Origin: Lentisphaeria bacterium UBA1784
Lineage (GTDB): Bacteria; Verrucomicrobiota; Lentisphaeria; Victivallales; Victivallaceae
Direction of reading: 5' to 3'
DNA: 6,697 bases
Assembly: GCA_002315455.1 (NCBI GenBank)
Contig: DCGG01000085.1
Location: 1 to 6,697 of the forward strand
Position numbers and translations under genes: made by a program. The notes below the pieces were generated by a model that was not told the DNA's origin, did no database searches, and worked only from the letters and a program-made list of their open reading frames with translations. Shown piece after piece: positions 1-6,298 of this stretch (position 1 is the first letter of the stretch; each line of letters begins with the position of its first letter).

Positions 1-556
1 CGTCCAGCAGGATCCCCAGTTCCACGATCAATCCGTACTCCAGCATCATCCCGATGCCGAAGAGCGTGATCCCGTTCTCGAAGACCAGAAACCCGATGGC
101 CTGCGTAATGGCTTTCCGCCGGGCCATGACGATGAAAAGCCCCGTGGCCATGGTGGTGAAAGCCACCGGCGCAGACAGTATCGGCCCGCCCTCCACCGCA
201 ACGTGAAAACGCGTACAGCACCAGAGAGAGGCCGCCGCCGCCGTCAGCACGATGGCCGAAGAGAGCGGATATCCCACAAGAGGTTCCAGTTCTCTGCGGA
301 CGCCGGCGCGGTCCATGGCCCGCCGCAGGAGCCGGGGCAGCAGGATCGCCTTGATCCCGATGCTCAGAACCGCCACGAAAAACTGTTCGGTCTGGGGCAG
401 AGCCACGTCCCAATCCCATGCGACCAGAGGCAGGATGCCAAGAAGCACTCCCTGACAGGCCGCGATCCTGATGCAATGCAGAAGACGGCTGGCCACAGCA
501 AGGCACAGATCGGTGATCAGGAACGCCGCCAGCAGGATCTCAGTCAAAACTTCCAT
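1..556 (-). CDS. hyfE: Hydrogenase-4 component E (HyfE-like), 3' end beyond the left edge
   Basis: This is a small hydrophobic membrane subunit of a group 4 hydrogenase or formate-hydrogenlyase-like complex. I translated it by hand: 185 residues are visible with no stop, against about 216 in E. coli HyfE, so roughly the last 30 are missing. The N-terminus (MEVLTEILLAAFLITDLCL) is a membrane helix, and more helices follow around residues 30-47, 58-78, 97-113 and 126-144. Family-like motifs are IKAILLPRLL (68-77), ENGITLFG (160-167) and VELGILLD (178-185). The ATG lies one base after the hyfC stop, and GGGAGG sits 8 bases upstream of it, so translation is probably coupled to hyfC. The family is related to NuoK/MrpC-type subunits and probably lines part of the ion path next to HyfB. 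Family call is firm; ion specificity is unknown. Confidence 0.9.
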   Translation of the reverse strand, partial: MEVLTEILLAAFLITDLCLAVASRLLHCIRIAACQGVLLGILPLVAWDWDVALPQTEQFFVAVLSIGIKAILLPRLLRRAMDRAGVRRELEPLVGYPLSSAIVLTAAAASLWCCTRFHVAVEGGPILSAPVAFTTMATGLFIVMARRKAITQAIGFLVFENGITLFGIGMMLEYGLIVELGILLD

Positions 557-557
557 A

Positions 558-1490
558 TTATTTTCCTCCCTGCTGAAAGATCATCGTCAGCGCCAGAGCC
601 AGCACCGCCAGTCCGAGGGCACTGTTGAGCAACTGCGGCACCTTGAGAAAGCGGTACCGCGCCATGATGGACTCCATGATCCCGACGGAGACCGCTCCGA
701 GGAGGGTCAGCAGGATCACAAACGGCATGCCCCACGCCCCGGAGAACCAGGGCAGGATCAGTACCGTCATGGTCAGGAGCATCCAGAGTTTCAGGGCGCT
801 CCCGTAGAGGATGAAGGCGAGGTCGGGACCGCTGTTGTCCAGCACCATGACCTCGTGGATCATGGTCAGTTCCAAGTGGGTCTCGGGATCGTCCACCGGC
901 ACCCGGGAACACTCCGTCAACGCAACGATGTAGAAGGCCGCCAGCGCCAGCAGAAGCGCCAGGTCTCCGGCCTGAAATCCGTTGCCGCCATCGGAGACGA
1001 GGAGCATCCCGGAGAGATCCATCCTGCGGGAGGCGAGAGCCAGCACGCCGAGGACCGCGAGGATCACCCCTTCCGCCAGCACCGAGAACTGACACTCCCG
1101 GGCGGCTCCCATCCCTTCGAAACTGGAACCGGTGTCAAGCGCGCCCAGCACCGTCATCGCCCGTCCCATTCCGAGAAGGTAGAGGAAGAGCAGCATATCT
1201 CCGCTGAACGCGAAGGGCGAAGCACATCCGCCGAAGGGCAGAAACAATCCGGCGCAGAACAGCGTCGCGAGGGAGACCGCCGGAGCGATTCGGAAGATTC
1301 CGCAGGCGGTCCGACCGTAAACGGTACCTTTCTTCAGCAGTTTGAAGAGGTCGCTGTAAAGCTGCAACAACCGGGGCCCCTTGCGTCCGGCAAAGAAAGC
1401 CTTCACCTTGTTGATGATGCCGATGAGCAGGGGCGCCGCCGCCAGAGCAAGCAGATAGTTCCCCCACCAGAGCAGGACCGGATGATTCAT
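558..1490 (-). CDS. hyfC: Membrane anchor subunit of group 4 hydrogenase (HyfC/HycD, NuoH-like)
   Basis: This 310-residue integral membrane protein is homologous to complex I subunit NuoH and to HycD/HyfC of hydrogenases 3 and 4, where it docks the soluble hydrogenase arm onto the membrane channel subunits. Visible family motifs are the first cytoplasmic loop KVKAFFAGRKGPRLLQ (28-43) leading to DLFKLLKKG (47-55), then GSSFEGMGAARE (121-132), and ECSRVPVDDPETHLELTMIH (193-212) followed by EVMVLDNSGPDLA (213-225). About eight hydrophobic helices are spread along the chain. The frame stays open upstream into hyfB, but the ATG at 1488-1490 is the sound start: it overlaps the hyfB stop as ATGA, has GGAGG 7 bases upstream, and gives the usual family length. 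It is the second gene of the hyf operon. The VPVDDPETHLELTMIH signature is characteristic of hydrogenase-type and related NuoH homologues. Confidence 0.93.
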   Translation of the reverse strand: MNHPVLLWWGNYLLALAAAPLLIGIINKVKAFFAGRKGPRLLQLYSDLFKLLKKGTVYGRTACGIFRIAPAVSLATLFCAGLFLPFGGCASPFAFSGDMLLFLYLLGMGRAMTVLGALDTGSSFEGMGAARECQFSVLAEGVILAVLGVLALASRRMDLSGMLLVSDGGNGFQAGDLALLLALAAFYIVALTECSRVPVDDPETHLELTMIHEVMVLDNSGPDLAFILYGSALKLWMLLTMTVLILPWFSGAWGMPFVILLTLLGAVSVGIMESIMARYRFLKVPQLLNSALGLAVLALALTMIFQQGGK

Positions 1491-3415
1491 CGGATCGCCT
1501 CCATTCCCGTAAAACTTTTGAAAAAGCGTTCTGCGGATGCGGGGTCCAGCAGGATCCCTGCCGCCAGCATCGCCAGTAGCGCAAGGACCATCAGCAGAAT
1601 GTACAAATGCAGATAGCCGGACTGGATCCGGTGGATCCCTTCCGACAGCCCGCCCACAAAGCGGAAGACGGGTCCCCAGACCCAATGCTCCCCGAAGTCG
1701 CGGCAGCGGAACTCCACCTGCGCTTCGCAGGGGAACACCCCCTCCGGGCGCTTCCGCTCCGGCCGGAATCCGAGGATGCCTCGGTACATCTCCATGATCG
1801 CCTGCGCAAAAGCGCTTCCGGTGTACTCCATGCGGGGTGTCGGTTCGAGGTATCCGCAGTCCCAAGTGCCGGTGATGCGGGCTTCCCCGCCCCGGGGCAG
1901 AGACTTCCGGAGGGTCAGCAGTCCGACGCAGAACACCACGAAAAGCCCGGAGACGATGCCGTATTTCCAAAGGATGTCCGCTGCAGAAGCCGCGATTTCG
2001 GACGCTCCTCCGAAAAGCGGCGTCAGCACTCCCTCCACCAGCACCGGGGCCAGCAGCGTCATGGCCAGAGCCGGCAGAAGCAGAAGCCACAGCGCCGCCA
2101 CCATGCCCCGTTCCTCCGGATGGGCCTCCGCCGCGGCAGGGCTCCGGGGTTCGCCGAGGAACACGGCAAAGACCGCTTTCACGAGGGCCGCGCAGGCGAG
2201 CCCGCCTGTGACGGCGAGGGCGACCGCCGCAACAAAGGAACCGATGGCCAGTTCCGTCCCGCCCGCAATAACGCCGGAAAAGGCCGCAACGTAGATCAGA
2301 AGTTCACCGGCAAAGCCGCAGAAGGGCGGCAGTCCGCAGATGCCCAGCGCCGCCGCCGTGAAAAGGTATCCTGTCTGGGGCAGACGCCGGATCAGACCGC
2401 CCATCCGGTCCATATCGAGGGAGTGCACGCTCTTATAGACCGATCCGGCGGCGAGAAAGAGCGTTCCTTTCAGAAAGCCGTGGTTCAGTACGTGGAGAAA
2501 GGCCCCCGCAAAGCCGAAGAACGCCATCTTGCCGTTCCCCGCGGCGGTGCCGAGAAAGCCGAGGCCGAGGCCGAGGGAGATAATCCCCATGTTCTCCACG
2601 CTGGAGTAGGCGAGAAGGCGCTTCAGATCGCTCTGCGCCAGGGCGAAAAGGATGCCGAGCAACGCTCCTGCGATGCCGAGGATCAAGAGCGTCCAGCCGC
2701 AGAGCCAGGGGCTTCCGAGAAAAACGAAGCGGAACATCCCGTAGAACCCCAGCGGGATCATGGCTCCCGACATCAGCGCCGAGACCGGGGCGGGCGCCGC
2801 CGGATGGGCTTCTGGGAGCCAGACGTGAAGGAAGGGCAACCCCGCCTTCAATCCGAAGGCGATGGTGCCGAGAGCGAAGAATCCGGCGGTGAGCGCGGCA
2901 TCCATCCGGGAGATCAGAAGCATCAGCAGCAGTCCGCCCGCCTGTCCGGCGAGGAGATAGATCCACGCCGCCCGCATCACCGTGCGGGAGCGGTACTCGA
3001 AGGCCACGAGGGCGAAACTGAAGATGCCCATCAGTTCCCAGAAGACGAGGAAGGAGAGAAACCCCTCCGCAAAGGTGACGCAAAGCATGCTGGCGAGGGT
3101 CCCGAGAAAGAGGGACCAGAAGACTCCGCCGCGGTCATCTCCGTGTCCCCGGAGGTACCCGACCGCATGAAGGATCGCCGCAATCCCGATCATCCCGATG
3201 GGCAGCCGGAACCATGCGCCCATCCTGTCCATGAGCCCTGCCCCGCTCTGCCACGCGCCTGCCAGCGGCAGCAGGACCGCCAGCAGCGCCAGCACTCCGA
3301 AGCCCGCACCGAAGATCCCGGCGAGGCGCGGTCTGGCTCCGCAGGAGAAGGCGAGGACGCCTCCCGCCAGCAGAAGCCCGATGGCACTCCAGTCAAAAAC
3401 CGTCATATTCACCAT
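1487..3415 (-). CDS. hyfB: Hydrogenase-4 subunit B / HycC-like proton-translocating membrane subunit
   Basis: This 642-residue polytopic protein of the NuoL/MrpA antiporter-like superfamily is close in length to E. coli HyfB (672). In group 4 hydrogenase complexes it is thought to couple ferredoxin- or formate-driven H2 evolution to ion transport. The core domain is about residues 70-420. Conserved charged residues in or near membrane helices are E127 (FWELMG), K190 (GLKAGLPFLHVWLPEAHP), K265 (DLKRLLAYSSVENMG), H308 and K316 (LHVLNHGFLKGTLF), and K413 late in the core. The C-terminal part carries the HyfB-type WDCGY motif (518-522), MEYTGSAFAQ (529-538) and a last helix around 600-620. It is first in the operon, behind a promoter at 3487-3515. 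The start is uncertain: ATG 3413-3415 has no good Shine-Dalgarno, and ATG 3404-3406 (three residues shorter) has only a weak AGG 10 bases upstream. The catalytic partners lie outside the window, so H+ versus Na+ and the exact hydrogenase class are open. Confidence 0.92.
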   Translation of the reverse strand: MVNMTVFDWSAIGLLLAGGVLAFSCGARPRLAGIFGAGFGVLALLAVLLPLAGAWQSGAGLMDRMGAWFRLPIGMIGIAAILHAVGYLRGHGDDRGGVFWSLFLGTLASMLCVTFAEGFLSFLVFWELMGIFSFALVAFEYRSRTVMRAAWIYLLAGQAGGLLLMLLISRMDAALTAGFFALGTIAFGLKAGLPFLHVWLPEAHPAAPAPVSALMSGAMIPLGFYGMFRFVFLGSPWLCGWTLLILGIAGALLGILFALAQSDLKRLLAYSSVENMGIISLGLGLGFLGTAAGNGKMAFFGFAGAFLHVLNHGFLKGTLFLAAGSVYKSVHSLDMDRMGGLIRRLPQTGYLFTAAALGICGLPPFCGFAGELLIYVAAFSGVIAGGTELAIGSFVAAVALAVTGGLACAALVKAVFAVFLGEPRSPAAAEAHPEERGMVAALWLLLLPALAMTLLAPVLVEGVLTPLFGGASEIAASAADILWKYGIVSGLFVVFCVGLLTLRKSLPRGGEARITGTWDCGYLEPTPRMEYTGSAFAQAIMEMYRGILGFRPERKRPEGVFPCEAQVEFRCRDFGEHWVWGPVFRFVGGLSEGIHRIQSGYLHLYILLMVLALLAMLAAGILLDPASAERFFKSFTGMEAIR

Positions 3416-3480
3416 ACCTGTTGTGATTTCGGGGAGCCGGACAACGATTTTCCGCTCCCTCCTTGAAATGAAAAATACAT
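3409..3480 (-). CDS. Possible 23-residue leader peptide ahead of hyfB (weak)
   Basis: A short frame starts at ATG 3478-3480 (MYFSFQGGSGKS...) and stops with TGA at 3409-3411. Its ATG lies 7 bases after the -10 hexamer of the hyf promoter, so a transcript starting there would be leaderless for this frame. The stop lies between the two candidate hyfB starts (3415 and 3406), a layout that could allow coupled reinitiation at 3406. There is no Shine-Dalgarno in front of the ATG, the peptide resembles no family I know, and a frame this short may be chance. Confidence 0.2.
   Translation of the reverse strand: MYFSFQGGSGKSLSGSPKSQQVW
3432..3464 (-). promoter_or_regulatory. hyf mRNA leader hairpin with an orphan Shine-Dalgarno-like sequence
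   Basis: AAGGAGG (3458-3464) is a near-perfect ribosome-binding sequence, yet no ATG or GTG follows at usable distance; the nearest TTG is 13 bases away and out of frame with hyfB. Its last GG is part of an inverted repeat: GGGAGC (3454-3459) and GGA (3451-3453) pair with GCTCCC (3432-3437) and TCC (3439-3441), with one bulged G at 3438 and a 9-base loop. In the transcript this would form a 9-bp stem shortly before the hyfB start. The repeat is seen directly; any role in translation control or mRNA stability is inference. Confidence 0.4.
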
Positions 3481-3486
3481 CTGACT

Positions 3487-3515
3487 AATATACCACCGGA
3501 AGCGGTAATTTTCAA
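3487..3515 (-). promoter_or_regulatory. Sigma70-type promoter of the hyfBCE operon
   Basis: Read on the minus strand, a -35 hexamer TTGAAA (3510-3515) and a -10 hexamer TATATT (3487-3492) are separated by exactly 17 bases. Each matches the consensus at five of six positions. Predicted transcription would start near 3480, giving a leader of about 65 bases before hyfB. The spacer contains a small dyad, ACCG-CTTC-CGGT, too short to call an operator. No -24/-12 (GG...GC) sigma54 element of the kind used by enterobacterial hyc/hyf operons was recognised here. Confidence 0.75.
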
Positions 3516-3545
3516 CAGAAAACGAGGGGCGGAACGCGGTTATTT

Positions 3546-3680
3546 TCAGGAAAAAATCCCGCAAAGAAGACGGTGAGCCTTCGCTGCGGCTTTCGGTTCG
3601 TCCCCCGCCTCCGCAAGCGCGGCACAACTCCAAAACATGGCGGCAAAGCAAAGGGCCGCGACAGGGAACAAGGATCTCAT
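3546..3680 (-). CDS. Small open frame with signal-peptide-like start, unknown function
   Basis: A 44-codon frame begins at ATG 3678-3680 and ends at TGA 3546-3548. GGAG (3688-3691) lies 7 bases before the ATG, a good ribosome-binding spacing. The predicted N-terminus (MRSLFPVAALCFAAMF, then WSCAALA-EAGDEPK) looks like a Sec signal peptide: one arginine, a hydrophobic core, and an ALA signal-peptidase-like site near residue 23, followed by an Ala/Lys-rich segment. Only about 21 residues would remain after cleavage, so it may be a small secreted peptide or the remnant 5' end of a lost secreted protein. It begins directly behind the terminator of the rhamnosidase gene and has no convincing promoter of its own; TTGCAA-17-TATGTC upstream is poor. 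A second terminator-like hairpin overlaps its last codons. I recognise no family. Expression is unproven. Confidence 0.35.
   Translation of the reverse strand: MRSLFPVAALCFAAMFWSCAALAEAGDEPKAAAKAHRLLCGIFS
3551..3589 (-). terminator. Possible second intrinsic terminator, inside the end of the small frame
   Basis: On the minus strand CCGCAGCGAAG (3579-3589) can pair with CTTCTTTGCGG (3559-3569) around a 9-base loop. The stem has eleven positions with one G-U wobble and one C-T mismatch. Six T residues (3551-3556) follow two bases after the stem. It lies upstream of the hyf promoter, so it would further insulate hyf from the rhamnose genes. It is weaker than the 3692-3737 terminator. Confidence 0.5.
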
Positions 3681-3691
3681 TTTCTCTCTCC

Positions 3692-3737
3692 AAAAAAAAG
3701 ACCGGCTTCATCCATGCGGCGGATGACATAGCCGGTC
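3692..3737 (-). terminator. Strong rho-independent terminator of the rhaA-rhamnosidase unit
   Basis: The hairpin starts 17 bases after the rhamnosidase stop. AGCCGGTC (plus strand 3730-3737) pairs with GACCGGCT (3700-3707), and an inner stem GGATGA (3721-3726) pairs with TCATCC (3708-3713). There is a three-base bulge at 3727-3729 and a 7-base loop. On the minus strand it is followed at once by eight T residues (3692-3699). No T tract follows in the plus direction, so it should act on leftward transcription only. Confidence 0.9.
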
Positions 3738-3754
3738 CTGCAACGATTTGCAAA

Positions 3755-6286
3755 TCAGCAGTTTGAAGGATATTCCAGGCGGTAAGAGCCGCTGCCGAAC
3801 TCCTGCGCGGAACCGTCCGGCATCCGCACCTGCGCCGAAGCGTTGGGCGGAATGGTGAACTCATAGACTACCGCGTCCCCCTCCCTGCGCCAATGGCTCC
3901 GGATGAGTCCGGCACAGGAGTCGAAGTCCGCGCCTGCGAACTCCAGTTCCGCGAAGAAGACCGGGTCCAGCACGAAATGCCGGAAGCCCCGGCTCCCGTG
4001 ATCCGCCCGGATCCCTGCCGGATACCGGTAGAACCATCCGCAGGGACACCCCAACATGGGATGATCGTGGGAGTTCATACCCTCCCCTTCGGCCTTCTCC
4101 CACCGCTCCCAGAGGGTGGTGGCGCCGTTCTCCAGCATGTAGCCCCAGCCCGGATAGTCCCGGGAACTGATGAGCCGGGCCGCAAGATCGACGTGTCCGT
4201 ACTGGGAGAGAACTTCCAGCAGGTACTTGGTGCCGATGTTCCCGGTGGAGTGCTTGCACTTGTTGCTTCGGAACAGCTCCGCCAGCCGGTCGGCGGCGCT
4301 CTGCCGCTCCGCCGCCGGCAGGATGCCGTAATAGACCGCGTAGCAGTAGATGGACTGGCTCTCCGGTGCAAAACGCCCCGGAGCCGTCCGGTAGGTCCGC
4401 AGGAAATCCTGCCGGATCTTCTCCGTCTTTTCCTCATAGGAAGCAGCGTCCGCCTGCTCTCCGAGGACCCGGGCGATCCGCTGGGTCAGTTCGGCGGCGT
4501 AGAACATCACCGCCGTAGAGATCACCTCGTGGGGCACGGTGTGGTTCTGGGCACTCTCCACGCCGTTGTTGTAGGCCAGCGGCGGGCACCAGTCCCCCAC
4601 GAAGCCCCCCTTCCGCAGGATGCCGTCGGCATCGCAGGCCCCGATCATACAATCGATCCACTTTTTGATGCCGGGATAGAGTTCCCGGAGCAAACTCGTC
4701 CGCCCGCAGAAGACGTGGAGCAGCCACGCCGCCTCCACAAAACTGGAGCACACCGGATCCACGTCGAACCCCCAATAGAAGGGAGCCGTCATGGGAACTT
4801 CGCCGGTCTCCGGGTCCTGCGCCTGCAGAATGTCCCGGAGCCACTTGGTGAGAAGCGCGGATTCGTCGAAAAGGTAGAGCGCGCCTTCGCAGCGGGCCAT
4901 GACGTCATTGAGCCAGCCCATGCGTTCGGTGCGCTGAGGGCAGTCCGTGGGAACGGCCATCAGATTGGCGGATTCGGTATCGCGGACCAGTTTCCAGATG
5001 CGGTTCCAGAGTTCATTGGAGCAGTGAAACTCCCCGTTGGGGCGGCAATCGCTTCGAATGGCAACGCCGGTGAGGGTGTCCGGACCTGGCGGTTCCGGCA
5101 GTCCGGAGACCTCCACGAAGCGGAACCCGTGGTACGTGAAGCGCGGCTCGAAACTCTCCCCGGAGGGATTCCCCGAAGCGGTATAGACGTCCTCGGCGTA
5201 GTCGGCGAGGAGGTTCTGCTGATTGACGGAGCCGTCTGAATTCCGCATCTCGGCGAAGCGGAACGCGATCCGGGTCCCCGCGGGAGCCTTGCCTTTCCAG
5301 CGGCACCATCCGGCGAAGTTCTGCCCGAAGTCCGCCACGTAGCGCCCGCAGGAGAGGCGGTCCCAGCGGACCACGGAATACTCCTTCACCCGGCGCACCG
5401 GCTCCTCCTCCACGCCCCGGGGCACGCCCCCCAGCGGCGGCAGACGCATCCCCGCCCGCCGCACCGGAAGGTCGGAACCGCCCGGCAGAAGCCAATCGGA
5501 GGGAAGTTCCAGCCGGGCATCGTACTCCTCGCCCCCATAGACGCTGTTTCTGACCACGGGCGAAGGCCACATGAACGGCATGGACGTCACGTGAGTGCGG
5601 GTGAGCATCTCGCCGTCTCCCTCCACGACGTAGCGGAAGCGGGGGGTACCGTGGAAGCCTGCTCCGACCCATCCGGTGAAGACGTTCTCCCCCACCCGGA
5701 GTAGAGAGGTGACGTCGTAGGTCCGGTAGTGCCAGCTCCTGGAGTAATCGGTCTGTCCGGGGTCCAGCACGTTGCCGTTATTGAGCGACGCGCCGTTGAA
5801 CCATGCTTCGGACCAGCCCAGACCACTGAAGTAGATCCGGCCCTTCTTCACCGGGCGGTCCACCCGGAATTTAGCCTGGAAATAAACCGCGTGCCCGGAC
5901 CATCCGCCGGGGAAGCCGAACCATTGACTTTTGCGCCAGTCGGCCTCGGAAGGCAACCCCACTTCGAAGCAGGCGGGCCTGCTCCACGGGGAAACGGCGC
6001 CGGAACCATCCTGCACCCGGACCTGCCACCAGACCTGATCCCGGGCGCGGAGCGCCGGACCGCCGTAGAGACAGCCGCAGGAGGTACCATCCTCCGTCAT
6101 TCCGGGATCCCAGAGCAGAGGGCCGGCGTCCAAAGCGGCGGCGGTGGCAGCCGCCCGGATCTGAAAGCCCTCCTGAACGAGGTTTTCCCCTTCCCCGGCG
6201 AGGCGCCAGGAGAGTTCCGGAGCGGCATCCCCGATCCCCATGGGGTCGACGAGCCGCTCACAACGCAGATCGATCGCGTTCAACAT
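3755..6286 (-). CDS. Alpha-L-rhamnosidase, glycoside hydrolase family 78
   Basis: This 843-residue enzyme hydrolyses terminal alpha-L-rhamnosyl residues with inversion. Domains in order: N-terminal Ig-like fold (about 15-110, ending in WWQVRVQDG and SPW); Bac_rhamnosid_N beta domain (about 145-240, with GRIYFSGLGWSEAWFNG and LDPGQTDY); concanavalin-like domain (about 300-410, GRYVADFGQNFAGW and YHGFRFVEV); (alpha/alpha)6 barrel (about 415-760); C-terminal beta-sandwich (about 765-840). The barrel motif DCPQRTERMGW gives D448, R452, general acid E454 and W458, with D461 just after. E727 in GATTLWERW is the expected general base, and H740/H742 lie in NSHDHPMLG. Length fits the family. There is no signal peptide and 21 cysteines are present, so it is probably cytoplasmic and acts on imported small rhamnosides. 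The ATG has GGAG 6 bases upstream and follows the rhaA stop by 12 bases, giving one transcript. The exact substrate and linkage cannot be read from sequence. Confidence 0.94.
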   Translation of the reverse strand: MLNAIDLRCERLVDPMGIGDAAPELSWRLAGEGENLVQEGFQIRAAATAAALDAGPLLWDPGMTEDGTSCGCLYGGPALRARDQVWWQVRVQDGSGAVSPWSRPACFEVGLPSEADWRKSQWFGFPGGWSGHAVYFQAKFRVDRPVKKGRIYFSGLGWSEAWFNGASLNNGNVLDPGQTDYSRSWHYRTYDVTSLLRVGENVFTGWVGAGFHGTPRFRYVVEGDGEMLTRTHVTSMPFMWPSPVVRNSVYGGEEYDARLELPSDWLLPGGSDLPVRRAGMRLPPLGGVPRGVEEEPVRRVKEYSVVRWDRLSCGRYVADFGQNFAGWCRWKGKAPAGTRIAFRFAEMRNSDGSVNQQNLLADYAEDVYTASGNPSGESFEPRFTYHGFRFVEVSGLPEPPGPDTLTGVAIRSDCRPNGEFHCSNELWNRIWKLVRDTESANLMAVPTDCPQRTERMGWLNDVMARCEGALYLFDESALLTKWLRDILQAQDPETGEVPMTAPFYWGFDVDPVCSSFVEAAWLLHVFCGRTSLLRELYPGIKKWIDCMIGACDADGILRKGGFVGDWCPPLAYNNGVESAQNHTVPHEVISTAVMFYAAELTQRIARVLGEQADAASYEEKTEKIRQDFLRTYRTAPGRFAPESQSIYCYAVYYGILPAAERQSAADRLAELFRSNKCKHSTGNIGTKYLLEVLSQYGHVDLAARLISSRDYPGWGYMLENGATTLWERWEKAEGEGMNSHDHPMLGCPCGWFYRYPAGIRADHGSRGFRHFVLDPVFFAELEFAGADFDSCAGLIRSHWRREGDAVVYEFTIPPNASAQVRMPDGSAQEFGSGSYRLEYPSNC

Positions 6287-6298
6287 GGCGTTCTCCGC

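Noticed and set aside
471..1616. Open frame of 381 codons on the plus strand, antisense to hyfC and hyfB
   Set aside because: Low-complexity charged translation typical of a GC-rich shadow frame. The minus strand encodes HyfC here.
1491..2090. Upstream extension of the hyfC frame into hyfB
   Set aside because: The extension has no membrane or family pattern. The ATG at 1488-1490 has an ideal ribosome-binding site and gives the normal NuoH/HycD length.
1607..3466. Open frame of 619 codons on the plus strand, antisense to hyfB
   Set aside because: It is rich in Arg, Gln, Glu and His with no domain or membrane pattern. It mirrors the codon bias of hyfB, which has clear family motifs along its whole length on the other strand.
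3493..3507. Small dyad ACCG-CTTC-CGGT between the -35 and -10 of the hyf promoter
   Set aside because: A four-base arm is too short to call an operator without a second copy or conservation.
3745..3756. Perfect 12-base palindrome GATTTGCAAATC at the rhamnosidase stop codon
   Set aside because: It is a single copy overlapping a coding end, with no promoter nearby that it would control. A site of this length can occur by chance.
3409..3864. Open frame of 151 codons on the minus strand spanning the whole intergenic gap
   Set aside because: It begins inside the rhamnosidase gene in another frame, crosses both terminators and the promoter, and has no motif. Only its last 23 codons are discussed, as the uORF candidate.
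3893..5239. Open frame of 448 codons on the plus strand, antisense to the rhamnosidase
   Set aside because: It shows no recognisable motif and no convincing ribosome-binding site. It lies wholly within the GH78 gene, whose frame carries the catalytic motifs.
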